Assembly (NCBI RefSeq): GCF_003951095.1
Contig: NZ_QXGL01000005.1
Span: 62,001-126,000 of the forward strand
From: Bifidobacterium goeldii
GTDB lineage: Bacteria; Actinomycetota; Actinomycetes; Actinomycetales; Bifidobacteriaceae
Reading direction: 5' to 3'
Length of the DNA: 64,000 nucleotides
Each line of letters begins with the position of its first letter. Within the stretch, counting starts at the first letter, position 1. A program made the translations under genes and the position numbers. Below are positions 33,658-41,785 of the stretch, in pieces. The notes beneath the pieces are model-generated. The model did not search any database and had not been told where the DNA came from. It saw only the letters and a list, made by a program, of their open reading frames with translations.

Positions 33658-34692
33658 ATGAGCGCAACGCAGTCGGTGCAAGCGAAGAGTGACGGTTCGC
33701 TACCAGTAGTGGCAGTGGGCGCGTTGGGTGGCACTATTTCGATGACTACCGACGACTCCGGTAAAGGCGCCGTGCCCACGCAGAACGCGGATTCGCTGGT
33801 TGGCTCGCTTGCACGGCGTTACCGTATCGCCGTGGAAACGCGCGATATTAGTCTGATCGGCTCGCCGTCCATGACTATCCGGCTGTTGTTGCAAGCGTTG
33901 GATTATGCACATGACGCGGTCGATCGCGGCGCTGCGGGCGTAGTGCTCACGCATGGGACCGATACGCTCGCAGAGTCGGCGTATGTGCTGAGTCTGCTTT
34001 GGGATCGCCCCGAGCCGCTGGTGCTTACAGGCGCGATGCGACCGTCCGACGCTCCTGGCGCCGACGGCCCTGCAAATCTCACATGCGCGCTGCGTTGCGC
34101 AGCTGACCCATCAATGCGCGGTCTCGGCGTGCTGGTGTGCTTTGCTGATTTTGTGCACAGTGCAACGCTGTGCGAAAAGGTTGATTCTACGGCGGTAAGC
34201 GCGTTCGCGTCTCCTGGCTGGGGCCCGGTCGCACGCGTTGACGCTGAATCCGTGGTGCATGTTATGAGCCCCGCATTTCATTTTGATGCGCTGCCAGCGC
34301 CGAGCGCGGACGCTCCTGTGCGTATTCCGATCATTACGGCGGCGTTGGATGACGATGGTTCGCTGCTGTCGCTACTGAACGCTGATACGTGCGATGCGGT
34401 GGTAGTTGCCGGCGTGGGGTCCGGCCGCATGTCGGTTCGCGCGGCCGAGCAGGCGAAGCGACTGGTGCAGCGCGGTGTGCCAGTGGTGTTTGTGCGCAAG
34501 CCCTCGCATGGCACGACGACGACGGCGTGCTACGCGTACCCGGGTTCGGAATCTGATTTGATTGCCGGCGGTTTGCTGCCGGGTGGTTTGCTGTCGGCAG
34601 AGAAGACTCGTCTGCTGCTGCACGTGTTGTTGCAGGCAGGCTATCGCGGCGAGGCGCTGGCAGCGGAGCTGCGCCGCCGTTGTTTGGCGTAG
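33658..34692 (+). CDS. L-asparaginase
   Basis: 344 residues. First catalytic motif GALGGTISMTT near residue 20-30 (Thr nucleophile in GGTIS) and second motif VLTHGTDTLAESAYVL near 98-112, then LTGAMRPSDAPGADGP. There is no signal peptide, so it is cytosolic. It releases ammonia from asparagine (possibly glutamine) and fits a nitrogen-assimilation cluster. AGGAGAGG lies ten bases before the ATG. A direct repeat GTTGATCGCGATC occurs twice in the gap before it (33580-33606). The gene ends before a strong hairpin. Confidence 0.93.
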   Translation: MSATQSVQAKSDGSLPVVAVGALGGTISMTTDDSGKGAVPTQNADSLVGSLARRYRIAVETRDISLIGSPSMTIRLLLQALDYAHDAVDRGAAGVVLTHGTDTLAESAYVLSLLWDRPEPLVLTGAMRPSDAPGADGPANLTCALRCAADPSMRGLGVLVCFADFVHSATLCEKVDSTAVSAFASPGWGPVARVDAESVVHVMSPAFHFDALPAPSADAPVRIPIITAALDDDGSLLSLLNADTCDAVVVAGVGSGRMSVRAAEQAKRLVQRGVPVVFVRKPSHGTTTTACYAYPGSESDLIAGGLLPGGLLSAEKTRLLLHVLLQAGYRGEALAAELRRRCLA

Positions 34693-34717
34693 GTTTTGCG
34701 CCGGCGAGTAGACAATA

Positions 34718-34745
34718 CGGCTGCATACAGCGTGGTATGCAGCCG
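34718..34745 (+). terminator. Hairpin after the asparaginase gene
   Basis: An 11-bp stem (CGGCTGCATAC at 34718-34728 with 34735-34745) around six bases. It probably ends the amine and nitrogen transcript. Confidence 0.65.
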
Positions 34746-34799
34746 GGTATGTGACTGAAAACGTGATCTGACTGCCTGTGTGGTAACGGTTCCGACACG

Positions 34800-34843
34800 C
34801 CGATATGACGATATGACGTTATGACGATATGATGATATTACGA
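34800..34843 (+). repeat. Short tandem repeats upstream of the PTS genes
   Basis: Four to five degenerate copies of CGATATGA or similar (GATATGACGATATGACGTT and onward). They lie about 110 bases before the IIA gene and may be regulator-binding or slippage-prone DNA. Confidence 0.5.
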
Positions 34844-34952
34844 ATTTGATGAGGCGGGATGGTCCGCCGCACCGGATCCGCTCATCGACCATCGCAGGTC
34901 GAGAGGTCCAATCGAACGCGCAAGCGAGACAAACGAACCGCAAGGAGGCACT

Positions 34953-35393
34953 GTGCTCACGTCGTATTTTCAGCCCAATGGCATGATGTACGCCGACCGT
35001 GTATCGGGATGGCGCGAAGCCGTCGATAAGGTAACGCGTCCGCTACTTGACGCCGGAACCATCGAGCAGGGGTACGTTGACGCCATCAAAACGTCAATTA
35101 GCTCGCCCGGCGGCACGTACATCGACCTTGGTGGCGGTGTTGCGCTCGCCCATGCAAGGCCAGAAACCGGCGTAAACGAGACGTCGCTGTCCGTTCTGCA
35201 CGTCGGCGAACCGTTCTTGCTCGCTGATGATGAAGCCCACCCGATTTCCACGATGTTCTGCTTGGCTGCAAAAGACTCCAACGCACACATCGACCTGATG
35301 CAGGCACTCGCTGGTCTGCTTACCGACTCTGACAAGCTCGCCGCACTGACCGCAGCCAGCAACGTCGAAGAGTTGGCTGCAGCGCTCGCCTGA
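34953..35393 (+). CDS. ulaC: PTS sugar transporter subunit IIA, ascorbate/mannitol type
   Basis: 146 residues, EIIA-2 fold. It accepts phosphate from HPr on His (near residue 67, GVALAHARPE) and hands it to IIB. Motifs TYIDLGGGVALAHARP and FCLAAKDSNAHIDLMQALA are typical of UlaC-type proteins. GTG at 34953 has AAGGAGG upstream. It is the first gene of a IIA-IIB-IIC operon. Ascorbate is the usual substrate for this trio, but another acid sugar cannot be ruled out since no ascorbate-degradation genes are seen in the window. Confidence 0.88.
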   Translation: MLTSYFQPNGMMYADRVSGWREAVDKVTRPLLDAGTIEQGYVDAIKTSISSPGGTYIDLGGGVALAHARPETGVNETSLSVLHVGEPFLLADDEAHPISTMFCLAAKDSNAHIDLMQALAGLLTDSDKLAALTAASNVEELAAALA

Positions 35394-35466
35394 CCTGACA
35401 TATCCCGCACTTCAATCCCTAAAACCACACCAAATCCCAATAATTTCAACAGAGGAAGGTATTCCA

Positions 35467-35763
35467 ATGAAGATTCTCACCGCTTGCAGCACTGGCCTTG
35501 GTTCCAGCTTCATGACCCAGCTCAACATCGAGAAGGCGCTGTCCAACCTCGGTGTGACCGGCGTGGAAACCGACCACATGGATATCGCATCCGTTACCCC
35601 TACTTCCGCTGACGTGCTGTTCGTCGGCCGTGACATCGCAGAAGCTGCCACTGGCCTGATGCCTGACGTGGTTGTGCTCGACAGCCTCATCGACATGGAC
35701 AACATCACCAAGGAAGTCGCCGCCGCACTGGAGCGTCACGGCGTTGAGGTGCCGAACAAGTAA
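35467..35763 (+). CDS. ulaB: PTS subunit IIB, ascorbate type
   Basis: 98 residues. The phosphorylated Cys7 sits in the P-loop-like MKILTACSTGLGSSFM. It transfers phosphate from IIA to the incoming sugar at the membrane. AGAGGAAGG lies before ATG. Codon use (mostly C- or G-ending) is more biased than in flanking genes, which suggests high expression. Confidence 0.92.
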   Translation: MKILTACSTGLGSSFMTQLNIEKALSNLGVTGVETDHMDIASVTPTSADVLFVGRDIAEAATGLMPDVVVLDSLIDMDNITKEVAAALERHGVEVPNK

Positions 35764-35827
35764 GTAAGCGCCTTACTACAAAACTCACCACGGAAATCAC
35801 AGGAAATAGAAACAAGGAGAGAGAGTA

Positions 35828-37207
35828 ATGAACGGTGCATTGTCGGTTCTACTCGACATTTTCCGTCAGCCGTCCATCATCGTGGCGCTGATCTCGCTGA
35901 TCGGTCTTGCTGTTCAGCGTAAGAAGCCCACCGATATCATGAAGGGCACCATCCGTACGCTCGTGGGCTTCCTGGTCCTGGCAGCCGGCGCTAGCGTCGT
36001 GTCTGGTGCACTGGACCCGTTCGGTAGCATGTTCCAGCACGCCTTCAACGTGCAGGGCGTTGTGCCGAACAACGAGGCCATCGTGGGTACCGTGCTCGTG
36101 AAGTACGGTTCTGAAGCGGCCCTGATCTTCTTCTTCGGCATGATCGTCAACATCCTGCTGTCGATGACCTCCCGCTTTAAGTACATCTACCTGTCCGGCC
36201 ACGTGGCGTTCTACATGGCTACGATGGTTGCCGTGATCCTCGAGGTCGCTGGCATGCCGACCTGGGGCGTGATCCTGTGGGGTTCCATCGCTCAGGGCCT
36301 GATCGTCACCCTGTCCCCGGCTCTCGTGCAGCCGTTCATGAAGGATGCTGCTGGCACCAATGATGTCGCCCTCGGCCACACTGGTGGCGCCGGCATCGCA
36401 CTCGGCGGTCTCGTCGCTCGCCTGACCCGCTCCAAGAAGCACCCGTCCAAGTCCACCGAGGACATCAAGTTCCCCTCCGGCCTGGGCTTCCTGCGCGACA
36501 CCACCGTCATCATCGCTCTGTCTATGGCTGTGATTTACGTGATCGTGGCTCTCTTCGCTGGCGGCTCCTACATCGAGTCCAAGCTGAGCGACGGCCAGAA
36601 CTTCATCGTCTTCTCCCTGCTGCAGGCTGCCACCTTCTCCGCTGGTGTGTTCATCATCCTCGCTGGCGTGCGTGTGGTCCTCGGTGAGATCGTGCCTGCA
36701 TTCAAGGGCATCTCTGAGAAGCTCGTGAAGAACTCCAAGCCGGCCCTCGATGTGCCGATGATCTTCACCTTCGCTCCGAACGCCGTGCTCATCGGCTTCA
36801 TCTCCAGCTTCGTTGGCGGCATCGTCGGCATGGGCATCATGGCTCTCGCTGGCACGACCATCATCATCCCGGGTATCGTTGCTCACTTCATGACCGGTGG
36901 TGCTACCGGCGTGATCGGTAACGGTCAGGGCGGCGTGCGCGGCGCAATCATCGGCGCCTTCGTCAACGGCTTGGCAATCACCTTCCTGCCGCTGTTCCTG
37001 CTGCCGGTCCTCGGCGACACTGGCCTGGCGAACGCTACCTACTCTGACGCTGATTACGGCGTTGCCGGCATCCTGCTCGGCGCGTTCGGCAACGGTGGTC
37101 AGACTGGTCTGATCATTGGCATCATCGCCTCCGTCGTGGTCTTCTACATCGTGTCCTTCGTGATGAGCGCTCACGATAAGAAGAAGGCCGCTGTCGAAGC
37201 GAAGTGA
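35828..37207 (+). CDS. ulaA: PTS subunit IIC, ascorbate permease UlaA type
   Basis: 459 residues with about ten to eleven membrane segments. It opens MNGALSVLLDIFRQPSIIVALISLIGLAVQRK and carries GHTGGAGIALGGLVARL and HFMTGGATGVIGNGQGG, the SgaT/UlaA pattern. It forms the sugar channel and takes phosphate from IIB. GGAGAGAG precedes ATG. Very strong codon bias, with GTC, ATC, CTG and AAG dominating. The operon ends about 80 bases further at a hairpin. Confidence 0.93.
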   Translation: MNGALSVLLDIFRQPSIIVALISLIGLAVQRKKPTDIMKGTIRTLVGFLVLAAGASVVSGALDPFGSMFQHAFNVQGVVPNNEAIVGTVLVKYGSEAALIFFFGMIVNILLSMTSRFKYIYLSGHVAFYMATMVAVILEVAGMPTWGVILWGSIAQGLIVTLSPALVQPFMKDAAGTNDVALGHTGGAGIALGGLVARLTRSKKHPSKSTEDIKFPSGLGFLRDTTVIIALSMAVIYVIVALFAGGSYIESKLSDGQNFIVFSLLQAATFSAGVFIILAGVRVVLGEIVPAFKGISEKLVKNSKPALDVPMIFTFAPNAVLIGFISSFVGGIVGMGIMALAGTTIIIPGIVAHFMTGGATGVIGNGQGGVRGAIIGAFVNGLAITFLPLFLLPVLGDTGLANATYSDADYGVAGILLGAFGNGGQTGLIIGIIASVVVFYIVSFVMSAHDKKKAAVEAK

Positions 37208-37288
37208 CCAAGCGTCCACCAATCAGTGCTCGTTGATCGTACGTAACAGTGTGTGAAACAAACACAGATTGGCTATGACTCTTCTCAG

Positions 37289-37326
37289 GTTGCCGGGAAT
37301 GGTTCGTGCCAATCCCGGCAACTTTG
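37289..37326 (+). terminator. Terminator after ulaA
   Basis: GTTGCCGGGA (37289-37298) pairs with 37313-37322, extended past one mismatch by TGG/CCA, followed by TTTGTT. Confidence 0.78.
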
Positions 37327-37432
37327 TTATTAGCGCCAGTGTGGCGTTTGCGTGAAGTGCGCGAGTGTGTAACTGGTGTGCGTTCATTGTGCGATAAAGT
37401 CGTGAACGATCAATCTCAAGGGGGTATCGACC

Positions 37433-38173
37433 ATGGCGGAAGGCGTGCCGAAGTATGTTGCGGTTCGCGATAACCTGCGTCAGCGCGCACTGGCGATGCA
37501 GACGGGCGAACAGTTGCCTGCGGAGCCAGAGTTGTGCGACCAATACGGCGTGAGTCGTATCACGCTGCGCCATGCTGTTGACGATCTTATTCAGGATGGT
37601 CTGCTAGTACGCGAGCAGGGCCGCGGTACATTCCGCACCGATGTGGATGGCGAGTCTGAGCATGAGGTGATCAGCGACCATATTCGCGGTTTTTTTCGCC
37701 AGCAGGCCGACCTTGGCAACATTGTTGATACGAAGGTGATGAGCAACACGATTGTGCGTGATGCTCGTGCGGCTAAGCATTTGGATTTGCCTGCGGACAC
37801 TGACTTGATTCGTTTAGAACGACTGCGCTACGTGGATAATGCGCTCAAACAGCACGTAGTGACGTTTCTGCCGGCCTCTCGCTTCCCGAAGGTGTTGGAG
37901 CAGGATTTTAGCCATCAGTCGCTCTATGAGCTGTTAGAGCGCGAATATGCGGTGCGTTTGATAGAGAACGACGCTGCAGTGCGTGTGCGTGCGTTGGATA
38001 CGCGGATGGCGTGGTATTTCGGCGTGCAAGACGGTACGCCGGTGCTGGAGATGGATTCGACGGTGTACGACGAGTTTGGCGCAACTATTGCGTTTGGTAC
38101 GACGCTGCATTCTCCAGACAGCAGTGAAATTACGTTTATTGTGCGTGCTCAGAAGGATTCAATGACGGTCTAG
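37433..38173 (+). CDS. GntR family transcriptional regulator (HutC/UTRA type)
   Basis: 246 residues. The N-terminal winged helix-turn-helix (about 5-70) shows KYVAVRDNLRQRAL, LPAEPELCDQYGVSRITLRHAVDDL and GLLVREQGRGTF. A UTRA ligand-binding domain follows (about 90-240), so it belongs to the HutC subfamily that senses small metabolites, often sugar phosphates. It lies between the PTS operon and the MsmK gene and is a likely regulator of the PTS genes. AAGGGGG precedes ATG. The first helix has EGVPKYVAVRDNL, the usual start of such proteins. Confidence 0.93.
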   Translation: MAEGVPKYVAVRDNLRQRALAMQTGEQLPAEPELCDQYGVSRITLRHAVDDLIQDGLLVREQGRGTFRTDVDGESEHEVISDHIRGFFRQQADLGNIVDTKVMSNTIVRDARAAKHLDLPADTDLIRLERLRYVDNALKQHVVTFLPASRFPKVLEQDFSHQSLYELLEREYAVRLIENDAAVRVRALDTRMAWYFGVQDGTPVLEMDSTVYDEFGATIAFGTTLHSPDSSEITFIVRAQKDSMTV

Positions 38174-38295
38174 ATGACGGCCTGAATGGCAGTTAGGCGA
38201 TGGTCTGAGCGATGGTCGATGGTCTGAGCGCAGCGACGAGTGGCGCTGATACCTTCTTAGCGATTGAGCAATGTGATCGTGAACACTTTCTCACG

Positions 38296-38311
38296 ATCTC
38301 ATCGATGAAAT
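38296..38311. promoter_or_regulatory. Candidate LacI-type operator upstream of the MsmK gene
   Basis: ATCTCATCGATGAAAT differs by one base from the perfect palindrome at 63161-63176 in the galactosidase promoter. It lies 25 bases before the -35 box. The rest of the 357-base gap has direct repeats of CGATGGTCTGAGCG (38199-38230) and no gene I can support. Confidence 0.65.
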
Positions 38312-38335
38312 GAACAAAATAGCGCAAACACGCCG

Positions 38336-38363
38336 TTGACGAAGTGACTACGGCGTGTATAGT
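38336..38363 (+). promoter_or_regulatory. Promoter of the MsmK gene
   Basis: TTGACG (38336-38341), 16-base spacer, TATAGT (38358-38363). An inverted repeat ACACGCCG/CGGCGTGT overlaps the promoter. It leads into a leader of about 160 bases. Confidence 0.75.
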
Positions 38364-38530
38364 AGAGCTTGGCTCAAAGAAGAGATCTTCAATGAACCGA
38401 AGATAAATAAACGCCGAGGCTTGTTGTTTTCGTTAATGCTGTTGTTGCGAGTGCACCTAAGTCGAAGCAAGGAAAATCCCTTTACCACGGATCGTGAGGC
38501 ACGTACCTGCCTCTGAAAGGATGAACTATT

Positions 38531-39658
38531 ATGGCAGAAGTCGTATTCGACCACGTCACTCGTATCTACCCGGGCAACGATAAGCCCTCTGTGGATGATC
38601 TGAATCTTGATATCAAGGACGGCGAGTTCCTTGTGCTCGTTGGCCCGTCTGGCTGCGGTAAGTCCACCACCCTGCGCATGCTGGCTGGTCTGGAAGAGGT
38701 CAACAAGGGCCGCATCCTCATTGGTGGCAAGGACGTCACCACGATGCAGCCGAAGGACCGCGATATCGCAATGGTGTTCCAGAACTACGCTCTGTACCCG
38801 CACATGACCGTTGCGGACAACATGGGCTTCGCTCTGAAGATCGCCGGCACCCCGAAGGAAGAGATCCGCAAGCGCGTTGAGAAGGCTGCTGAGATCCTCG
38901 ACCTGACCGAGTACCTCGATCGTAAGCCGAAGGCTCTGTCTGGTGGTCAGCGTCAGCGTGTGGCTATGGGCCGTGCAATCGTCCGTGAGCCGAAGGTCTT
39001 CCTCATGGATGAGCCGCTGTCCAACCTCGACGCCAAGCTGCGTGTTCAGACTCGTACCCAGATCGCTGCTCTGCAGCGTCAGCTGGGTGTCACCACCCTG
39101 TACGTGACCCACGATCAGACCGAGGCTCTGACGATGGGTGATCGTATCGCCGTCATCAAGCTCGGTATTCTGCAGCAGGTCGGCGCTCCGACCGAGCTGT
39201 ACGATCGCCCGGCTAACGTCTTCGTCGCTGGCTTCATCGGCTCCCCGTCGATGAACATCAACACCCACCCGGTGGTCAACGGCAAGGCAAAGATCGGTGA
39301 GGACACCGTGGACCTGCCGAAGGAAGCAGTCGACAAGCTGACCGCTGAGGACAACGGCCAGATCGTCGTTGGCTTCCGTCCGGAGGACGCCGGCTTGGCT
39401 ACCCCGGATGATCCGAACGCCTTCTCCCTGAAGGTTGTGAACGTCGAGGATCTGGGCTCCGATGGCTACATCTACGGCAACATCATCACCGATGGCTCCG
39501 CCGCCGAGGCCTCCCAGGTCATGTCCGACCAGAACAAGCTCACCACGATTCGCGTGAACCCGCGTGCGCTTCCGAAGGTCGGCGACACCGTCAAGATCAA
39601 GATCGATCCGTCCAAGATGCACCTGTTCGCTCCGTCGACCGAGCTGCGTCTGAACTAG
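38531..39658 (+). CDS. msmK: MsmK/UgpC-type ABC transporter ATPase
   Basis: 375 residues. ATP-binding subunit that powers sugar importers of the CUT1 type. Walker [10 protein letters not shown] (about 37-45), Q-loop [13 protein letters not shown], signature [14 protein letters not shown] (about 136-149), Walker [15 protein letters not shown] and H-loop VTHDQTEA. The C-terminal TOBE/OB region (about 235-375) is present. No permease or binding protein is nearby, the usual situation for the shared MsmK ATPase that serves several oligosaccharide transporters. Codon bias is extreme, which indicates high expression. AAAGG lies nine to ten bases before the ATG. Promoter, operator and terminator are visible, so it is monocistronic. 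Confidence 0.94.
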   Translation: MAEVVFDHVTRIYPGNDKPSVDDLNLDIKDGEFLVLVGPSGCGKSTTLRMLAGLEEVNKGRILIGGKDVTTMQPKDRDIAMVFQNYALYPHMTVADNMGFALKIAGTPKEEIRKRVEKAAEILDLTEYLDRKPKALSGGQRQRVAMGRAIVREPKVFLMDEPLSNLDAKLRVQTRTQIAALQRQLGVTTLYVTHDQTEALTMGDRIAVIKLGILQQVGAPTELYDRPANVFVAGFIGSPSMNINTHPVVNGKAKIGEDTVDLPKEAVDKLTAEDNGQIVVGFRPEDAGLATPDDPNAFSLKVVNVEDLGSDGYIYGNIITDGSAAEASQVMSDQNKLTTIRVNPRALPKVGDTVKIKIDPSKMHLFAPSTELRLN

Positions 39659-39756
39659 TCGATCGGCCAATCTTGGCCTGATAGATACTTGGCATGGAGA
39701 GAAAACCATGTCAACCATTAAACGGGGTCTTTCTCTTCCTCTCTATGGCCTCGTTG

Positions 39757-39791
39757 GAAAAGCCTCGCATTGCTGCGAGGCTTTTCTTTTT
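39757..39791 (+). terminator. Terminator of the MsmK gene
   Basis: A 13-bp stem (GAAAAGCCTCGCA at 39757-39769 with 39774-39786), four-base loop TTGC, followed by a T run. Strong intrinsic terminator. Confidence 0.92.
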
Positions 39792-39884
39792 CTTGGGTGC
39801 TGTTTGGGCTCGGCGCACGATGGACATACGTTCTGATTTTCCATCGCGCACGCCACATCCCAAACGCAACGTAGAATTGAACGC

Positions 39885-41309
39885 ATGGAGAATCAAGATT
39901 TGCCTCAGATGGATCCGCGCGCGTTGAAAGCGACGTCGGTTAACGCTGATGATACGTCCGCAACGTCCGCAGAGCCGCAGGCGTTGAAGATCACCGCCGC
40001 AAGTTCTAATCCGAAGATGTTCACGCTTCCGTGGCACAAGCCGCTGGCGACGTGGCCTGAAGAGCTACTCGCCAATCTGCCGCGAGGCATCTCTCGCCAC
40101 GTGGTGCGCTTCGTGCACGTTGGCGACGACGTGTACGCGATGAAGGAAATCACTCGCCAAGTAGCTGAGCGAGAATATGAGCTGCTGCGCCGCCTGCAGA
40201 AGCTCGAACTGCCGACAGTGAAGCCGATCGCCGTGGTCACCGGTCGCCATACTCCCGAAGGGGACCCGCTGGAGGCGATTCTGGTTACCCGCCATCTGAA
40301 GTTCTCGCTGCCGTACCGCGCGCTGTTCGCGCGTAACCTGCGCCCGGATACTGCGGAGCGCTTGATCGACGCGCTGGCGGTGCTGATGGTGCGTTTGCAC
40401 CTGGCAGGCTTCTACTGGGGTGATGTGTCGCTGTCGAACGTACTGTTCCTGCGCGATGCGGACGCGTTCTCTGCCTGCTTGGTGGACGCTGAGACTGGTG
40501 ATCTGCACGTCACGCTTACCGAGGGTCAGCGCGAATATGATCTTGATTTGGCGCGCACGAATATCATCGGCGAACTGATGGATCTCTCGTCCGGCCGTAT
40601 GCTGCCGAGCAGCGTTGACGAGGTGGAGGTCGGCAACCGTCTGGTTGAGCGTTACCACTCGCTGTGGAGCGCGCTGACGGATACTGACAAGTTCAACCCG
40701 GACGAGATGTGGAAGATTGAGAAGCGCGTCAACAAGCTCAACGAGTTGGGCTTCGACGTGGACGAGCTGGAGATGAAGACCGCGGAGGATGGCAAGCGTG
40801 TGCTGGTGCGTCCGCGCGTGGTGGATGCTGGCTATGCGTCACGCAAGCTGCTGCGCTTGACTGGCTTGGATGTGCAGGAGAATCAGGCTCGCCGTCTGCT
40901 CAACGATTTGGATGCGTACCGTGCCTCCACGTGGCGTGAGGGCGAGGATCTGGAGATTGTGGCCACCGACTGGATGCGCGAAGTGTTCGAGCCGACGGTG
41001 CGTATGATTCCGCCGGAGTACCGTTCGCAGATCGAGCCTGCGCAGTTCTTCCATGAGGTGCTTGACCATCGCTGGTTCCTTGCGGAGGCAGCCGGCCATG
41101 ATGTGCCGATGGCTGAGGCGGTGTCCAGCTACATCGAGAAGGTGCTGCCGCAGTACAAGATGGATTCGAAGACAGTTGCTGCGATTAACGCCGACGCTGA
41201 TTCGGGCGTTGTTGATGACGAATACACCTACAACGAGAACAACGCTCACCACGACGATGACGGCTACAACCCCGACGACGACCCCGACGCAGCAGTCTGG
41301 AGTCACTGA
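39885..41309 (+). CDS. DUF4032 domain protein (kinase-like fold)
   Basis: 474 residues. It resembles the actinobacterial DUF4032 family, whose N-terminal half has a lipopolysaccharide-kinase-like fold: YAMKEITRQVAEREYELLRRL (Lys/Glu region), LMVRLHLAGFYWGDVSLSNVLF (catalytic loop with Asp, then Asn) and LVDAETGDL (metal-binding Asp). The C-terminal half includes DVQENQARRLLNDLDAYR and HRWFLAEAAGHDVP. The function is not established; a small-molecule or sugar kinase role is inferred from the motifs. The last 35 residues are Asp/Asn-rich and acidic. The start at ATG 39885 lacks a clear ribosome site, and a leaderless transcript is possible. Confidence 0.87.
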   Translation: MENQDLPQMDPRALKATSVNADDTSATSAEPQALKITAASSNPKMFTLPWHKPLATWPEELLANLPRGISRHVVRFVHVGDDVYAMKEITRQVAEREYELLRRLQKLELPTVKPIAVVTGRHTPEGDPLEAILVTRHLKFSLPYRALFARNLRPDTAERLIDALAVLMVRLHLAGFYWGDVSLSNVLFLRDADAFSACLVDAETGDLHVTLTEGQREYDLDLARTNIIGELMDLSSGRMLPSSVDEVEVGNRLVERYHSLWSALTDTDKFNPDEMWKIEKRVNKLNELGFDVDELEMKTAEDGKRVLVRPRVVDAGYASRKLLRLTGLDVQENQARRLLNDLDAYRASTWREGEDLEIVATDWMREVFEPTVRMIPPEYRSQIEPAQFFHEVLDHRWFLAEAAGHDVPMAEAVSSYIEKVLPQYKMDSKTVAAINADADSGVVDDEYTYNENNAHHDDDGYNPDDDPDAAVWSH

Positions 41310-41322
41310 GTGGTGATGATCC

Positions 41323-41439
41323 CTTAGTCGAAGGAGCCGAGTCATGCGTAGATGCACGCCAGTGATGGGTGCGGTTAGCCTTGGCCCCCTCGGCTGAGGG
41401 GGCTGTCAGCGAAGCTGACTGGGGGAGCGTCGCCACAAT
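41323..41439. repeat. Dispersed repeat element, copy B
   Basis: Left part CTTAGTCGAAGGAGCC, middle GCGGTTAGCCTTGGCCCCCT with its inverted CGGCTGAGGGGGC, and right part AGCTGACTGGGGGAGCGTCG ending CCACAAT. It aligns with the outer parts of copy A (16639-16854) and the right half matches copy C (55841-55902). It lies in the 476-base gap between the DUF4032 and pilin genes; the rest of that gap holds a terminator, a promoter and AT-rich DNA. Confidence 0.72.
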
Positions 41440-41448
41440 GCACGCTAC

Positions 41449-41482
41449 AGCCGGCGTTTTCGAAAGAAAACGCCGGCTTCTG
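41449..41482 (+). terminator. Terminator after the DUF4032 gene
   Basis: A 13-bp stem (AGCCGGCGTTTTC at 41449-41461 with 41466-41478) with a GAAA-type loop. T-rich only weakly after it. Confidence 0.75.
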
Positions 41483-41696
41483 CATAATAACGCCCTCGTA
41501 TTAGCGCATACAGCCCAAGAAGAACGCCATATCCCACACCACAAAAACCAAACATGCGTCCGCATGGTGAAACAGTACCCCCTACATCAGAGGCCCCCGC
41601 GCCCGCAGATTGAATACGTTTTCCAACCCTAATTCCCTAACACTCCCAACATCTCCACACCCTCAACCTATCCTCACCCTGAAAAAATGACATCGT

Positions 41697-41725
41697 TTGC
41701 AATCACTTTGTTTCACGATTACAAT
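41697..41725 (+). promoter_or_regulatory. Promoter of the LPXTG surface-protein gene
   Basis: TTGCAA (41697-41702), exactly 17-base spacer, TACAAT (41720-41725). About 60 bases before the start codon, in an AT-rich stretch. Confidence 0.75.
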
Positions 41726-41785
41726 TCGCGGTAGGTAAGGGGAACTGCGCCGGTCAAAGAAGAACAAGCCGCAGCGGGAGGAATC

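Noticed and set aside
35849..37222. A 457-codon open frame antisense to ulaA
   Set aside because: The product is almost only Asp, His, Glu and Gly, the mirror of a biased membrane-protein gene. The plus-strand gene has family motifs and a ribosome site.
38348..39718. A 456-codon open frame antisense to the MsmK gene
   Set aside because: Same codon-bias artefact; the sense gene has all ABC ATPase motifs, a promoter and a terminator.
41703..41719. TTTCACGAT in the surface-protein promoter considered as a parS site
   Set aside because: Only half of the palindrome is present; the second arm does not match the parS consensus.
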